DNA of 64,000 bases, taken from the NCBI RefSeq assembly GCF_027922005.1, contig NZ_BSEV01000004.1, forward strand, positions 367,251 through 431,250, read 5' to 3'. The DNA comes from Streptosporangium carneum (GTDB lineage: Bacteria > Actinomycetota > Actinomycetes > Streptosporangiales > Streptosporangiaceae). Made by a program: the position numbers and the translations under genes. Numbering within the stretch: position 1 is the first letter of the stretch; each line of letters begins with the position of its first letter. Shown here in pieces: positions 1-6,397 of this stretch. The notes under the pieces were generated by a model. The model made no database searches. It had not been told where the DNA came from and worked only from the letters and a program-made list of their open reading frames with translations.

Positions 1-108
1 GTCGAAGACCAGCCGCAGTCCGCCGGTCTTGAAAGCGACCGAGGACAACACTCGGGTTCCGAACAACTCCAACGCCGCGGCGATGTCCTGCTGCTCTGAT
101 CCTGTCTC
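1..108 (-). pseudogene. Truncated 5' fragment of a conserved hypothetical gene (DUF6188-like), running off the left edge
   Basis: Read on the minus strand, the frame is open from just after a TAA (complement of 109-111) to the window edge. It ends in a stretch containing LFGTRVLSSVAFKTGGLRLV followed by FD. Codon use looks coding. The pattern of a charged hydrophobic strand followed by LRLVFD resembles small DUF6188-type proteins as I remember them. No ATG or GTG with a ribosome site precedes it, so the 5' part is probably lost. The rest lies outside the window, so an alternative start or an intact downstream gene cannot be excluded. Confidence 0.3.
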
Positions 109-155
109 TTACCGTCCAGCCGGCCTACCGCCCCGACCCGGCACGTCTACCGGCG

Positions 156-416
156 GTGCTGCGCAGGAGCGCCCGCGAGGCGCCGGGGCTGACGTGGGTG
201 GTGGCGGCGGCGGGGGTGCTCCTGGCCGGCGCCGTCGCGCTCGGCACCGGACTCAACCTGGTCGCCGGGCACGGCACCGACCTGGCGGTCAGCGGTGTCC
301 TCGCCGGGCTCGCGGCCGTCCTGGCGCTGGCCCTGCGCCAGGGGAGACCCGACCAACTGAGGGGCGCGGGGCCGAGAGGTGACACCGGGACCGCCGCGTC
401 GGGACCAGCCTCCTGA
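156..416 (+). CDS. Small putative two-helix membrane protein
   Basis: An 86-residue frame starting at GTG contains two clear hydrophobic segments, roughly residues 12-36 and 43-62. They are separated by a short polar turn and followed by a glycine- and arginine-rich tail. The frame is open upstream to position 33, so the true start could be earlier. No family is recognised. The region lies between two gene fragments and may itself be a remnant. The evidence is the membrane-segment pattern and high third-position GC only. Confidence 0.3.
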   Translation: MLRRSAREAPGLTWVVAAAGVLLAGAVALGTGLNLVAGHGTDLAVSGVLAGLAAVLALALRQGRPDQLRGAGPRGDTGTAASGPAS

Positions 417-559
417 CCCGATCCGTCACCGCCCGTGGGTTGGCGATGTCCGCTGGCATCAGCCACCCCACGATCGGGCGGATCCTCGACGGTGAGACGC
501 TCCCCGGCCTCGACGCCATCGCCCGCCTTGAGCGAGCCCGCAACACCGATTCACCCGGC
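383..559 (+). pseudogene. Helix-turn-helix (XRE-like) regulator fragment
   Basis: The frame encodes SAGISHPTIGRILDGETLPG followed by LDAIARLERA. This is the helix 2, recognition helix and helix 4 signature of XRE/Cro-type DNA-binding domains. It opens after a TGA at 380-382. It loses any recognisable protein character after about position 560 and then runs antisense into the DUF6326 gene. There is no credible start with a ribosome site and no second half, so it is a fragment. What it once regulated is unknown. Confidence 0.4.
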
Positions 560-607
560 GGTCCTGCACCGGCAACTTCCACTCGCCTAAGGGCTTTACA
601 CGGACAC

Positions 608-1096
608 CTACTGTCGAAGGTCCTGTCGAAGGTCGGTCGTCGCGGGACCGGCTGGGACGGCGGGGGTTCGAGGCCATGTCCAGGCGGAGCGCAGGATGAA
701 GGCCAGGAGCAGCACCTCGATTCCGATGGAGAGGCCGTAGAAGAAGGCCCAGTCCCAGGACTCCCCTATCGCGTTGACCGTCGAGTAGGGGATGTAGAGC
801 GATGCAACGACGAGGTTCGTGGCGCGGTTCACCCGGGCGGGCAGCGTCATGGAGAGCATCACCATCAGGGCCGGGATCGCCACGGACGCGAGCATCATGG
901 TCAACAGCGTCGGGGTGATGTCGAACTCGAAGACGACGCCAGCCAGCATGTCGTCGATGGAGCCGGGCTTGTAGAGGTGGAAGTAGTCGACGTAGATGTA
1001 GAGGAACATGAAGCTGGTCCATGCGGCGGTGAGCTTGACCTGCACGGGGATCGGCGGGTTGTCGAGCAGGTTCAGGGTTTTCGTTCGGATAGTCAT
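608..1096 (-). CDS. DUF6326 family integral membrane protein
   Basis: The 162-residue product starts MTIRTKTLNLLDNPP and has four hydrophobic segments, including the region around FMFLYIYVDYFHLYKPG, which resembles the DUF6326 family. The biochemical role is unknown. The ATG at 1096 was chosen because it follows a purine-rich GAACGAAGAA and the preceding in-frame residues are not conserved-looking. It lies 93 bp downstream of the zinc-type oxidoreductase on the same strand. The two probably form one transcript controlled by the divergent TetR gene. Confidence 0.75.
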   Translation of the reverse strand: MTIRTKTLNLLDNPPIPVQVKLTAAWTSFMFLYIYVDYFHLYKPGSIDDMLAGVVFEFDITPTLLTMMLASVAIPALMVMLSMTLPARVNRATNLVVASLYIPYSTVNAIGESWDWAFFYGLSIGIEVLLLAFILRSAWTWPRTPAVPAGPATTDLRQDLRQ

Positions 1097-1189
1097 CGAT
1101 TCTTCGTTCTCGAGGAGCGGGCCCTCCGCCAGAGTGGCGGCAGGTCTGGGCGTACGCACGGGTTGGGGGCGTTCTCGTCGGTCCGGTCG

Positions 1190-2161
1190 TCAGATGGTCA
1201 CGACGACCTTTCCTCTGGTGTGGCCGGCCGCGATGTAGCGGAGGGCGTCGGCTGCTTCGTCAAGGGGGTACGTGCGGTCGATGGCGGGCGTGACCTGCCC
1301 GCTCGTGAGCAGGTCGGCCAGGGTGAGCAGGTCCTGACGCTTCCCGACCGACGTGAAGGGCTTCAGCCGCTGACGGGTGAACCCGGACAGCACGCGCGCT
1401 TTGACGATCCGACCGAGGGGGCCGAGCCAGCGGCCGCCGCGTCCGCTGTTGGGGATGAGGGTGCCGGTGGGCGTCAGCGCTCGGCGGACAGCCGCCAGGG
1501 GCTGGGCTTCCACGTTGTCGAGGATGACGTCGTAGCGCTTCTCGGTGCCGGTGAAGTCGGTCTCCGTGTAGTCAACGACGTGGTCGGCACCGAGCGACCG
1601 GACCAAGTCGACGTTGCGGGTGCTGCACACACCTGTCACCTCGGCGCCGAACGCCTTGGCGATCTGGACCGCGAACGAGCCCACACCGCCCGACGCGCCC
1701 GTGACCAGCACCGTCTGGCCCGGTCGAACATTCGCGATCTCACGCAATGCCTGCAACGCCGCCATGGCCGACGTGGGCACCGCTGCCGCGTCCACGACCG
1801 ACAGGTTGGCAGGCACGGACACGAGGTTGTCCGCCGGGACGCAGGCGTACTCCGCGAGCGTTCCAGCGGTGCTCCAGCCGAACACCTCGTCGCCGGGGCG
1901 GAGAGTGGTGACATCGTTCCCGACCGCTGCCACCACGCCAGCGAGGTCCCTGCCGGGGATGCCGTGGCGGGGCCGGCGGAGCCCGAACACCAGGCGCACC
2001 ACGTACGGCTCACCGGTCATGACGAAGTAGTCACCAGGATGCACCGAGGCTGCGCCGACCTGGACGAGCACATCGCCTCGACCGGGCAGCGGTAGCCCGA
2101 CCTCGGACGACTTAAGCACTGAGGGCGGGCCGTAGCGGCGCTGGACGGCGGCCCGCATCAT
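1190..2161 (-). CDS. Zinc-type NAD(P)-dependent alcohol dehydrogenase / quinone oxidoreductase
   Basis: A medium-chain dehydrogenase/reductase of about 323 residues. It has an N-terminal GroES-like domain (PGRGDVLVQVGAASVHPGD, then the GxDLAGVV segment) and a Rossmann nucleotide site with VLVTGASGGVGSFAVQIAK. The C-terminal PLDEAADALRYIAAGHTRGK is typical of the QOR/NADP-dependent subfamily. No structural zinc cysteine cluster is visible, so it is probably a zinc-independent reductase of quinones or enones. The start is taken as the tandem ATG at 2156-2161; a GTG at 2230 with GAGGGGG upstream is a possible longer start. It is divergent from a TetR gene and preceded by TTGACA-17 bp-CATAGT inside the operator region, which suggests repression by that TetR. 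The physiological substrate is not evident. Confidence 0.85.
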   Translation of the reverse strand: MMRAAVQRRYGPPSVLKSSEVGLPLPGRGDVLVQVGAASVHPGDYFVMTGEPYVVRLVFGLRRPRHGIPGRDLAGVVAAVGNDVTTLRPGDEVFGWSTAGTLAEYACVPADNLVSVPANLSVVDAAAVPTSAMAALQALREIANVRPGQTVLVTGASGGVGSFAVQIAKAFGAEVTGVCSTRNVDLVRSLGADHVVDYTETDFTGTEKRYDVILDNVEAQPLAAVRRALTPTGTLIPNSGRGGRWLGPLGRIVKARVLSGFTRQRLKPFTSVGKRQDLLTLADLLTSGQVTPAIDRTYPLDEAADALRYIAAGHTRGKVVVTI

Positions 2162-2268
2162 CGCCGCCTCGGCCCGACTCGCCCCCCGCACCAGGCCTGC
2201 TCCGGCATTCGATCGCTGTTCGATTCCCACAGAGGCCCCCTCATCCGAACCGCGCCTCTCGGCAGTTC

Positions 2269-2320
2269 GTACATCGTACGTCGTACGCTGTACTATGGGC
2301 GTACGCTGTACGATTGTCAA
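2269..2320. promoter_or_regulatory. Divergent promoter with repeated TetR-type operators
   Basis: Positions 2269-2293 form an imperfect 25-bp dyad built from GTAC, TACG and CGTAC units. CGTACGCTGTAC occurs twice as a perfect direct repeat (2282-2293 and 2300-2311, period 18 bp). On the minus strand a TTGACA (2315-2320) and a CATAGT (2292-2297) are 17 bp apart and lie across these repeats. The site therefore probably lets the divergent TetR repress the oxidoreductase gene and perhaps itself. Confidence 0.6.
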
Positions 2321-2345
2321 GCCGTTCGAGCGAGCGAGGAGACCC

Positions 2346-3020
2346 ATGTCTGTGAGAGAGCAACGCCGGATCGCGTCAGACGCGGGGCTGAGCAAGCAGC
2401 GGGTGGTGGTCGAGGCGATCCGGCTGGCCGACCGCGAGGGGGTCGACGGACTGAGCATGCGCCGGCTGGCCGGCACGCTCGGCGCGGGCGCGATGTCGCT
2501 CTATCACTACGTGGCGAGCAAGGAGGAGTTGCTGGACGCCATGGTCGACATCGTGTTCGAGGAGATCGAACTCCCGCCCGAAGGGACCGCCTGGCAGTCG
2601 GCGATGCGACGGCGTGCGGTATCCGCCCGACAGGTTCTCGCACGGCACCCGTGGGCGAACGGCCTGATGGAGTCGCGGACATCGCCGGGGCCCGCGAACC
2701 TCCGGCACCACGAAGCGGTCACCGCTTGCCTGCGGCAGGCTGGCTTCTCGGTCTCGATGGCGACGCACGCCAACTGGTTGCTCGACAGCTATGTCTACGG
2801 TTTCGCCCTGCAGGAAGCCAGCCTGCCGTTCAACACCGCCGATGAGTTCGCGGACGTGATCGAGGACGCCTACCTGCCCCAGCTTCCTCCTGACGAGTTC
2901 CCCTACCTCAACGAGTCCGCCGCGGCGCTCGTCGCTGCCGGCTTCGACCCTGCGGAGGAGTTCGTCTTCGGCCTTGACCTCATCCTGACCGCCCTCGAGC
3001 CCCTGAGAGCCTCCGCATAG
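2346..3020 (+). CDS. TetR/AcrR family transcriptional repressor
   Basis: A 224-residue regulator. Residues about 20-65 hold the TetR helix-turn-helix (GLSMRRLAGTLGAGAMSLYH followed by YVASKEELLDAMVD). A helical ligand-binding domain with the TetR_C tetracycline-repressor-like pattern follows. The ATG at 2346 was chosen because GAGGAG sits directly upstream; an earlier in-frame ATG at 2295 falls inside the operator and is unlikely. It is divergent from the oxidoreductase/DUF6326 pair, which are its probable targets. The inducer is unknown. Confidence 0.88.
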   Translation: MSVREQRRIASDAGLSKQRVVVEAIRLADREGVDGLSMRRLAGTLGAGAMSLYHYVASKEELLDAMVDIVFEEIELPPEGTAWQSAMRRRAVSARQVLARHPWANGLMESRTSPGPANLRHHEAVTACLRQAGFSVSMATHANWLLDSYVYGFALQEASLPFNTADEFADVIEDAYLPQLPPDEFPYLNESAAALVAAGFDPAEEFVFGLDLILTALEPLRASA

Positions 3021-3025
3021 CGACG

Positions 3026-3160
3026 CTCACGGACCGTCGCGCCATGGTCCCGCGACCCCTGCGGATCGAGGTGAGCACCGCCGATCTCGACGGCGCCTGG
3101 GTGGCCACTACGTTCGAGCACGGGCTCGCCCGGCTCGTCGCGCACGAGATCGATCACCTC
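3026..3160 (+). pseudogene. C-terminal remnant of a peptide deformylase gene
   Basis: The frame reads PRPLRIEVSTADLDG and then ARLVAHEIDHL. The last segment is the peptide deformylase motif 3 (HEIDH, metal-binding HExxH), and the preceding strand matches that family. The first two motifs (GxGLAAxQ and EGCLS) are absent. The frame diverges right after HEIDHL into an unrelated fragment, so both ends are lost. It sits directly behind the TetR stop codon, a recombination scar rather than a working deformylase. Confidence 0.6.
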
Positions 3161-3164
3161 AGTC

Positions 3165-3262
3165 AAGATCTTCACGAACCCCGACGCCGTCGGATACCGC
3201 TGCGCCATCTCCGCCCGCCAGTCGCCGTCATCGTCGGCGTCCGGCGGCACCAGCGACGCCAC
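3165..3262 (-). pseudogene. Probable transposase fragment (Tn3-like)
   Basis: On the minus strand the sequence reads ASLVPPDADDDGDWRAEMAQ followed by RYPTASGFVKILTEVID. It looks protein-coding and reminds me of the N-terminal part of Tn3-family transposases in actinomycetes. Only about 33 residues remain, abutting the deformylase remnant. Family assignment is from memory of the motif style and is weak. That it is a fragment of a larger coding sequence is more secure. Confidence 0.3.
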
Positions 3263-3302
3263 GTGAGGCTCTTGACCCTCACGTGGCGTCAGGCTGCACA
3301 GT
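3255..3302 (+). promoter_or_regulatory. 14-bp perfect inverted repeat overlapping a MerR-type promoter/operator
   Basis: GACGCCACGTGAGG (3255-3268) and CCTCACGTGGCGTC (3277-3290) are perfect inverted copies 8 bp apart. The right arm is also part of a MerR-style dyad, CCTCACG-TGG-CGTCAGG. A TTGACC at 3272-3277 is followed after a 19-bp spacer, the long spacer typical of MerR-activated promoters, by CACAGT at 3297-3302. The next GTG (3310) would be at or next to the transcript start, implying a leaderless message for the MerR fusion. Confidence 0.5.
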
Positions 3303-3309
3303 CGGTGCC

Positions 3310-4425
3310 GTGGAGGACCACTGGACCGTGGGACGCGTGGCCGAGCTGACCGGCGTGAGCGTCCGCACGCTGCATCACTATGACGAAATCAGGCTCGTTC
3401 GGCCGTCAGCGCGGACCGCGGCCGGGTACCGGGCCTATTCGGCGGACGACGTGGAGCGGCTGCGGGAGGTGCTGGCCTATCGGCGGTTGGGCTTCGGGCT
3501 GCGGGAGGTCGCGGACCTGGTCGGCGACCCGTCCACCGACGCGGTCGCGCACCTGCGCCGGCTGCGCGGCCTGCTGCTGGAGCGGCGTGATCGCGCTGAC
3601 GCCATGGTGGCGGCCATCGACAGGGAACTCGAGGCACGGGCGAAGGGACTGAAGGTGACACCGGAGGAGCAACTGGAGATGCTCGGTGCACGGCTGTACG
3701 ACGCGATCGGCAGCGCTTACACCGCGACACGGCGTACCGAGCCGCGGATCGCCGCGCAGATCTGGGACGCGCTCGGGGACGCGCAGACGGTGCTGAACGT
3801 CGGGGCCGGCACCGGCTCCTACGAGCCTGCTGATCGTGACGTGACCGCGGTGGAGCCGTCGGCGGTCATGCGGGGGCAGCGGCCTGCCGACGCGGCGCCG
3901 TGCGTGGCCGCCGCCGCGGAGAGCCTGCCGTTCGAGGACCGGTCCTTCGACGTCGCGATGGCCGTCTCCACCGTTCACCACTGGGGGGACCCGATAGCGG
4001 GGCTGCGCGAGATGCGGCGCGTGGCCCACCGCGTGGTGGTGCTCACGTTCGACACCGACGAGCCCGGATGGCAGGACCGGTTCTGGCTTACCCGCGACTA
4101 TTTGCCCGAGTTCGCTGCCGTCCTCACGGAATTTCCCTCGCTTGCCGGGATGGTCGACGCGATCGGCGCCCGCACTGAGCCGGTGCCCATTCCGTGGGAC
4201 TGCGCTGATGGCCTGTTCGAGGCGTACTGGCGTCGGCCGGCGGCGTATCTGGAGGATCACGTGCGCCGCGCGATGTCGGTGTGGACGAGGGTCGGGCTGG
4301 AGGCCGAACAGCGGGCGGTGCGAAGCCTCAGCGACGACCTCGACTCCGGCCGGTGGGCCGAGCGCAACAGCGACCTCGCCGACCTCGACGCGGCAGATCT
4401 CGGCCTCCGCCTGCTCATAGTCTGA
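3310..4425 (+). CDS. MerR family regulator fused to a class I SAM-dependent methyltransferase
   Basis: A 371-residue protein. Residues 1-75 are a MerR winged helix (WTVGRVAELTGVSVRTLHHY, DEIRLVRPSARTAAGYRAYS), and 75-115 form the dimerisation coiled coil ending in TPEEQLEML, which resembles TipA-type regulators. From about residue 125 the usual effector domain is replaced by a methyltransferase with the SAM motif VLNVGAGTGSYEP, the acidic strand VTAVEPSAVMR and SFDVAMAVSTVHHW. That methyltransferase type normally occurs alone at about 250 residues. GTG 3310 was chosen because the earlier GTG at 3283 lies in the operator. It could sense SAM or a methylated substrate, or be a bifunctional drug-response protein; neither can be shown here. 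Both halves share one unbroken frame. Confidence 0.85.
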   Translation: MEDHWTVGRVAELTGVSVRTLHHYDEIRLVRPSARTAAGYRAYSADDVERLREVLAYRRLGFGLREVADLVGDPSTDAVAHLRRLRGLLLERRDRADAMVAAIDRELEARAKGLKVTPEEQLEMLGARLYDAIGSAYTATRRTEPRIAAQIWDALGDAQTVLNVGAGTGSYEPADRDVTAVEPSAVMRGQRPADAAPCVAAAAESLPFEDRSFDVAMAVSTVHHWGDPIAGLREMRRVAHRVVVLTFDTDEPGWQDRFWLTRDYLPEFAAVLTEFPSLAGMVDAIGARTEPVPIPWDCADGLFEAYWRRPAAYLEDHVRRAMSVWTRVGLEAEQRAVRSLSDDLDSGRWAERNSDLADLDAADLGLRLLIV

Positions 4426-4561
4426 ACCGCGTCGCAGCGTCAGAGTCAGAGCGGCTCGTCGCCGGACGACGCTTGTCGGCCACCGCCTCCGGATGGCCCG
4501 AGACGGTAGGACCACCCACCAGGACAAACCCCCCGTCGCCGAAATTGTTGCCGGGGCCCCG

Positions 4562-5287
4562 CTATGCGCCGTGCTCGCGGACGCGTTGCACGTCGGCCGC
4601 GGCCCGGGTCATGGCGTCGCGGTAGTTGGCCTCGGCGTCCGGGCCCAGCCACGGCAGGTGGCCGAGGATCTCCAGCATCACCAGCCCGTGGATTCGTCCC
4701 CACAGGTCGAGGCCGAGCCCGAGCGCGGCGGGTGGCATCCCGGGGGAGAGCAGTTCGGCGGCGGTGGCGAGCGCCGAGATCGGCCGGGCGTCCTCGCCGG
4801 GCCGGCGGATCCCGGCCATCTCGGCCGCGCTCCAGTCGCCGAAGACCACCTCGATCAACGTGGCGCCGAGCCTGCGCGCGGCGCCGGTGGTCGGCCCTTC
4901 CTCGGGCGCCCGGTAGCCGGGGACGGGTGTTCCGTAGATCAGCAGGAAGCGGGCCCGGTGCTCGACCGCCCACCGGCGGTAGGTCAGGGCGACCCGTACC
5001 AGCCGCTCGGGCGCGGGCAGCGCCTGGTGTTCCCGTCCGGCCGCCTGGACCGCGTCCGCCAGCGCGTTGTGCGCGTCGGCGACCAGGGCGGTGATCAGAT
5101 CCTCCCTGCTCGGGAAGTAGTTGTAGAGCGACTGGACGGTCAGGCCCACCTCTCGCGCGACCCCGCGCAGTGTCATCTGGCCCAAGTCGGCGGCGAGTTG
5201 GTCGAGAGCGACGGACTTGATCTCGTCGATCGTCGCCGCCCGTTTCCTCTCGCGCAGAGAACCTCGCCGGGTTGGGGCTTCGCTCAC
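4562..5287 (-). CDS. TetR/AcrR family regulator with WHG-type C-terminal domain
   Basis: A 241-residue repressor. Residues about 12-58 form the helix-turn-helix (MTLRGVAREVGLTVQSLYNY, FPSREDLI). The C-terminal half, with YRRWAVEHRARFLLIYGTPV and GRIHGLVMLEILGHL, matches the TetR_C_13/WHG type. It is divergent from the DUF4386 membrane gene and shares an intergenic region containing a CTAACA/TGTTAG dyad, so it likely represses both itself and the membrane gene. The ATG at 5287 is the first in-frame start and gives the usual short arginine-rich lead. Confidence 0.87.
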   Translation of the reverse strand: MSEAPTRRGSLRERKRAATIDEIKSVALDQLAADLGQMTLRGVAREVGLTVQSLYNYFPSREDLITALVADAHNALADAVQAAGREHQALPAPERLVRVALTYRRWAVEHRARFLLIYGTPVPGYRAPEEGPTTGAARRLGATLIEVVFGDWSAAEMAGIRRPGEDARPISALATAAELLSPGMPPAALGLGLDLWGRIHGLVMLEILGHLPWLGPDAEANYRDAMTRAAADVQRVREHGA

Positions 5288-5389
5288 TGTCGATCACCTT
5301 TCGAACGGGCCAGGGCCGACGCCTCGGACGGTTGCGGCGAGGCGACCGGAAACCTGTCCCTCGCCGCCCCCGGCCGTGCCACTCAAAGT

Positions 5390-5434
5390 CTAACAGCATC
5401 TGGATTGACTGACAGTGTTAGTTAAAACTACCGT
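5390..5434. promoter_or_regulatory. TetR operator and promoter for the DUF4386 gene
   Basis: CTAACA at 5390-5395 and TGTTAG at 5416-5421 are inverted half-sites in an AT-richer patch between divergent genes. A TTGACT (5405-5410) with TACCGT 18 bp later (5429-5434) reads toward the membrane gene and is overlapped by the dyad. This is the layout expected of a repressed promoter. Confidence 0.45.
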
Positions 5435-5473
5435 TGTTCGAGTAGCCAGATGAACCTCCAGGAGGTAGCGACA

Positions 5474-6247
5474 ATGAACGCCGTAGCCGGCTCGCCAGGC
5501 ACCCTCGCCTCGCCCGCTCCAGCCACCGGTGCCACAGGTCCGGGGCCCGGCCGCTCCCGGCGCCGGATCATGGGGGCCGCAGCGCTTCTGGCGGTCGAAG
5601 GGCTGCTGATCTTCGTTCCGGCGGTCGTGCTGGGCCAGGCCGTGAACTGGCCGCAGGGCCTCGGCGAGCCCGCCGCCGTCACCCTGCCGCTGGTGGCCGA
5701 GAACGAGACGGCGCTGCGCCTGGGGTACCTGGTCTACCTGGCCTACTCCCTGCTGTTCCTTCCGGTGATCGCCGCACTGGTCACCGTCCTCGCCGGTCCC
5801 GAGGGGCGGCTGCGTCCGGTCGCCCGAATCGCCGTGATCCTGGCCGCCGTCTCCGCACTCGCCCGGGGGATAGGGATCCTGCGCTGGCTCACCGTGATGC
5901 CGACGCTGGCGGAGAGCTGGGCCGGGGCCGACCCGGCGCTGCGGCGAGTCCTGTCCGTCCAGTTCCAGGCGGTGAACGACTTCGGTGGCGGGATCGGCGA
6001 GCTGCTCGGCGTCTCCGCGCTCGGCGCCGCCGCGGTGGCCTGTGCCGTGATCGCGACCCGTGAGTTCGCGCCCACCTGGCTGGCCTGGTTCGGCGCGGCC
6101 GTCGTCGTGGCGTCGGCGCTCCCGCTGGCCGAGCTGGCCGGGTTGGACGCCGGGGCACTGACCAGCGTCGGGGTCACCGCCGTCCAGCTGTGGCTCCTCG
6201 CCGCGGCCGCCGTCCTGGTCGCGCGTGCCCGCAGGCATCACCGCTGA
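5474..6247 (+). CDS. DUF4386-like integral membrane protein
   Basis: A 257-residue protein with a proline/alanine-rich cytoplasmic lead of about 30 residues and six hydrophobic segments. The opening AAALLAVEGLLIFVPAVVLG and the central LVYLAYSLLFLPVIAALV are of the DUF4386 type. Function is not established; members are often next to TetR repressors, as here. The ATG at 5474 is preferred over 5450 because AGGAGGT lies 9 bp upstream. The upstream dyad suggests it is released from repression by an unidentified ligand. Confidence 0.7.
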   Translation: MNAVAGSPGTLASPAPATGATGPGPGRSRRRIMGAAALLAVEGLLIFVPAVVLGQAVNWPQGLGEPAAVTLPLVAENETALRLGYLVYLAYSLLFLPVIAALVTVLAGPEGRLRPVARIAVILAAVSALARGIGILRWLTVMPTLAESWAGADPALRRVLSVQFQAVNDFGGGIGELLGVSALGAAAVACAVIATREFAPTWLAWFGAAVVVASALPLAELAGLDAGALTSVGVTAVQLWLLAAAAVLVARARRHHR

Positions 6248-6251
6248 CCAA

Positions 6252-6272
6252 GCCCCTCCCCGTCCGAGGGGC
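6252..6272. terminator. Short GC hairpin between convergent genes
   Basis: GCCCCT and AGGGGC form a 6-bp stem with a 9-nt loop between the converging stops of the DUF4386 gene and the aminopeptidase gene. There is no T-tract. It is a weak bidirectional terminator candidate. Confidence 0.3.
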
Positions 6273-6397
6273 GATGATCCGGCGCGGCGAGGAGGTGGCC
6301 TACCCCGCCGCGCCGGCGTGACGCGAGCGCCCTGCCGTCCTGGCGGCATCCGGCGCGTGGCCAGGAAGAGGGCGGAGGACCAAGAGACACACCATGA

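Noticed and set aside
440..2095. Long plus-strand open frame of about 550 codons
   Set aside because: It is antisense to the DUF6326 and oxidoreductase genes. Its translation is Gly/Arg/His/Asp-rich with no domain, a typical shadow frame in high-GC DNA. Only its first part (HTH fragment) resembles protein.
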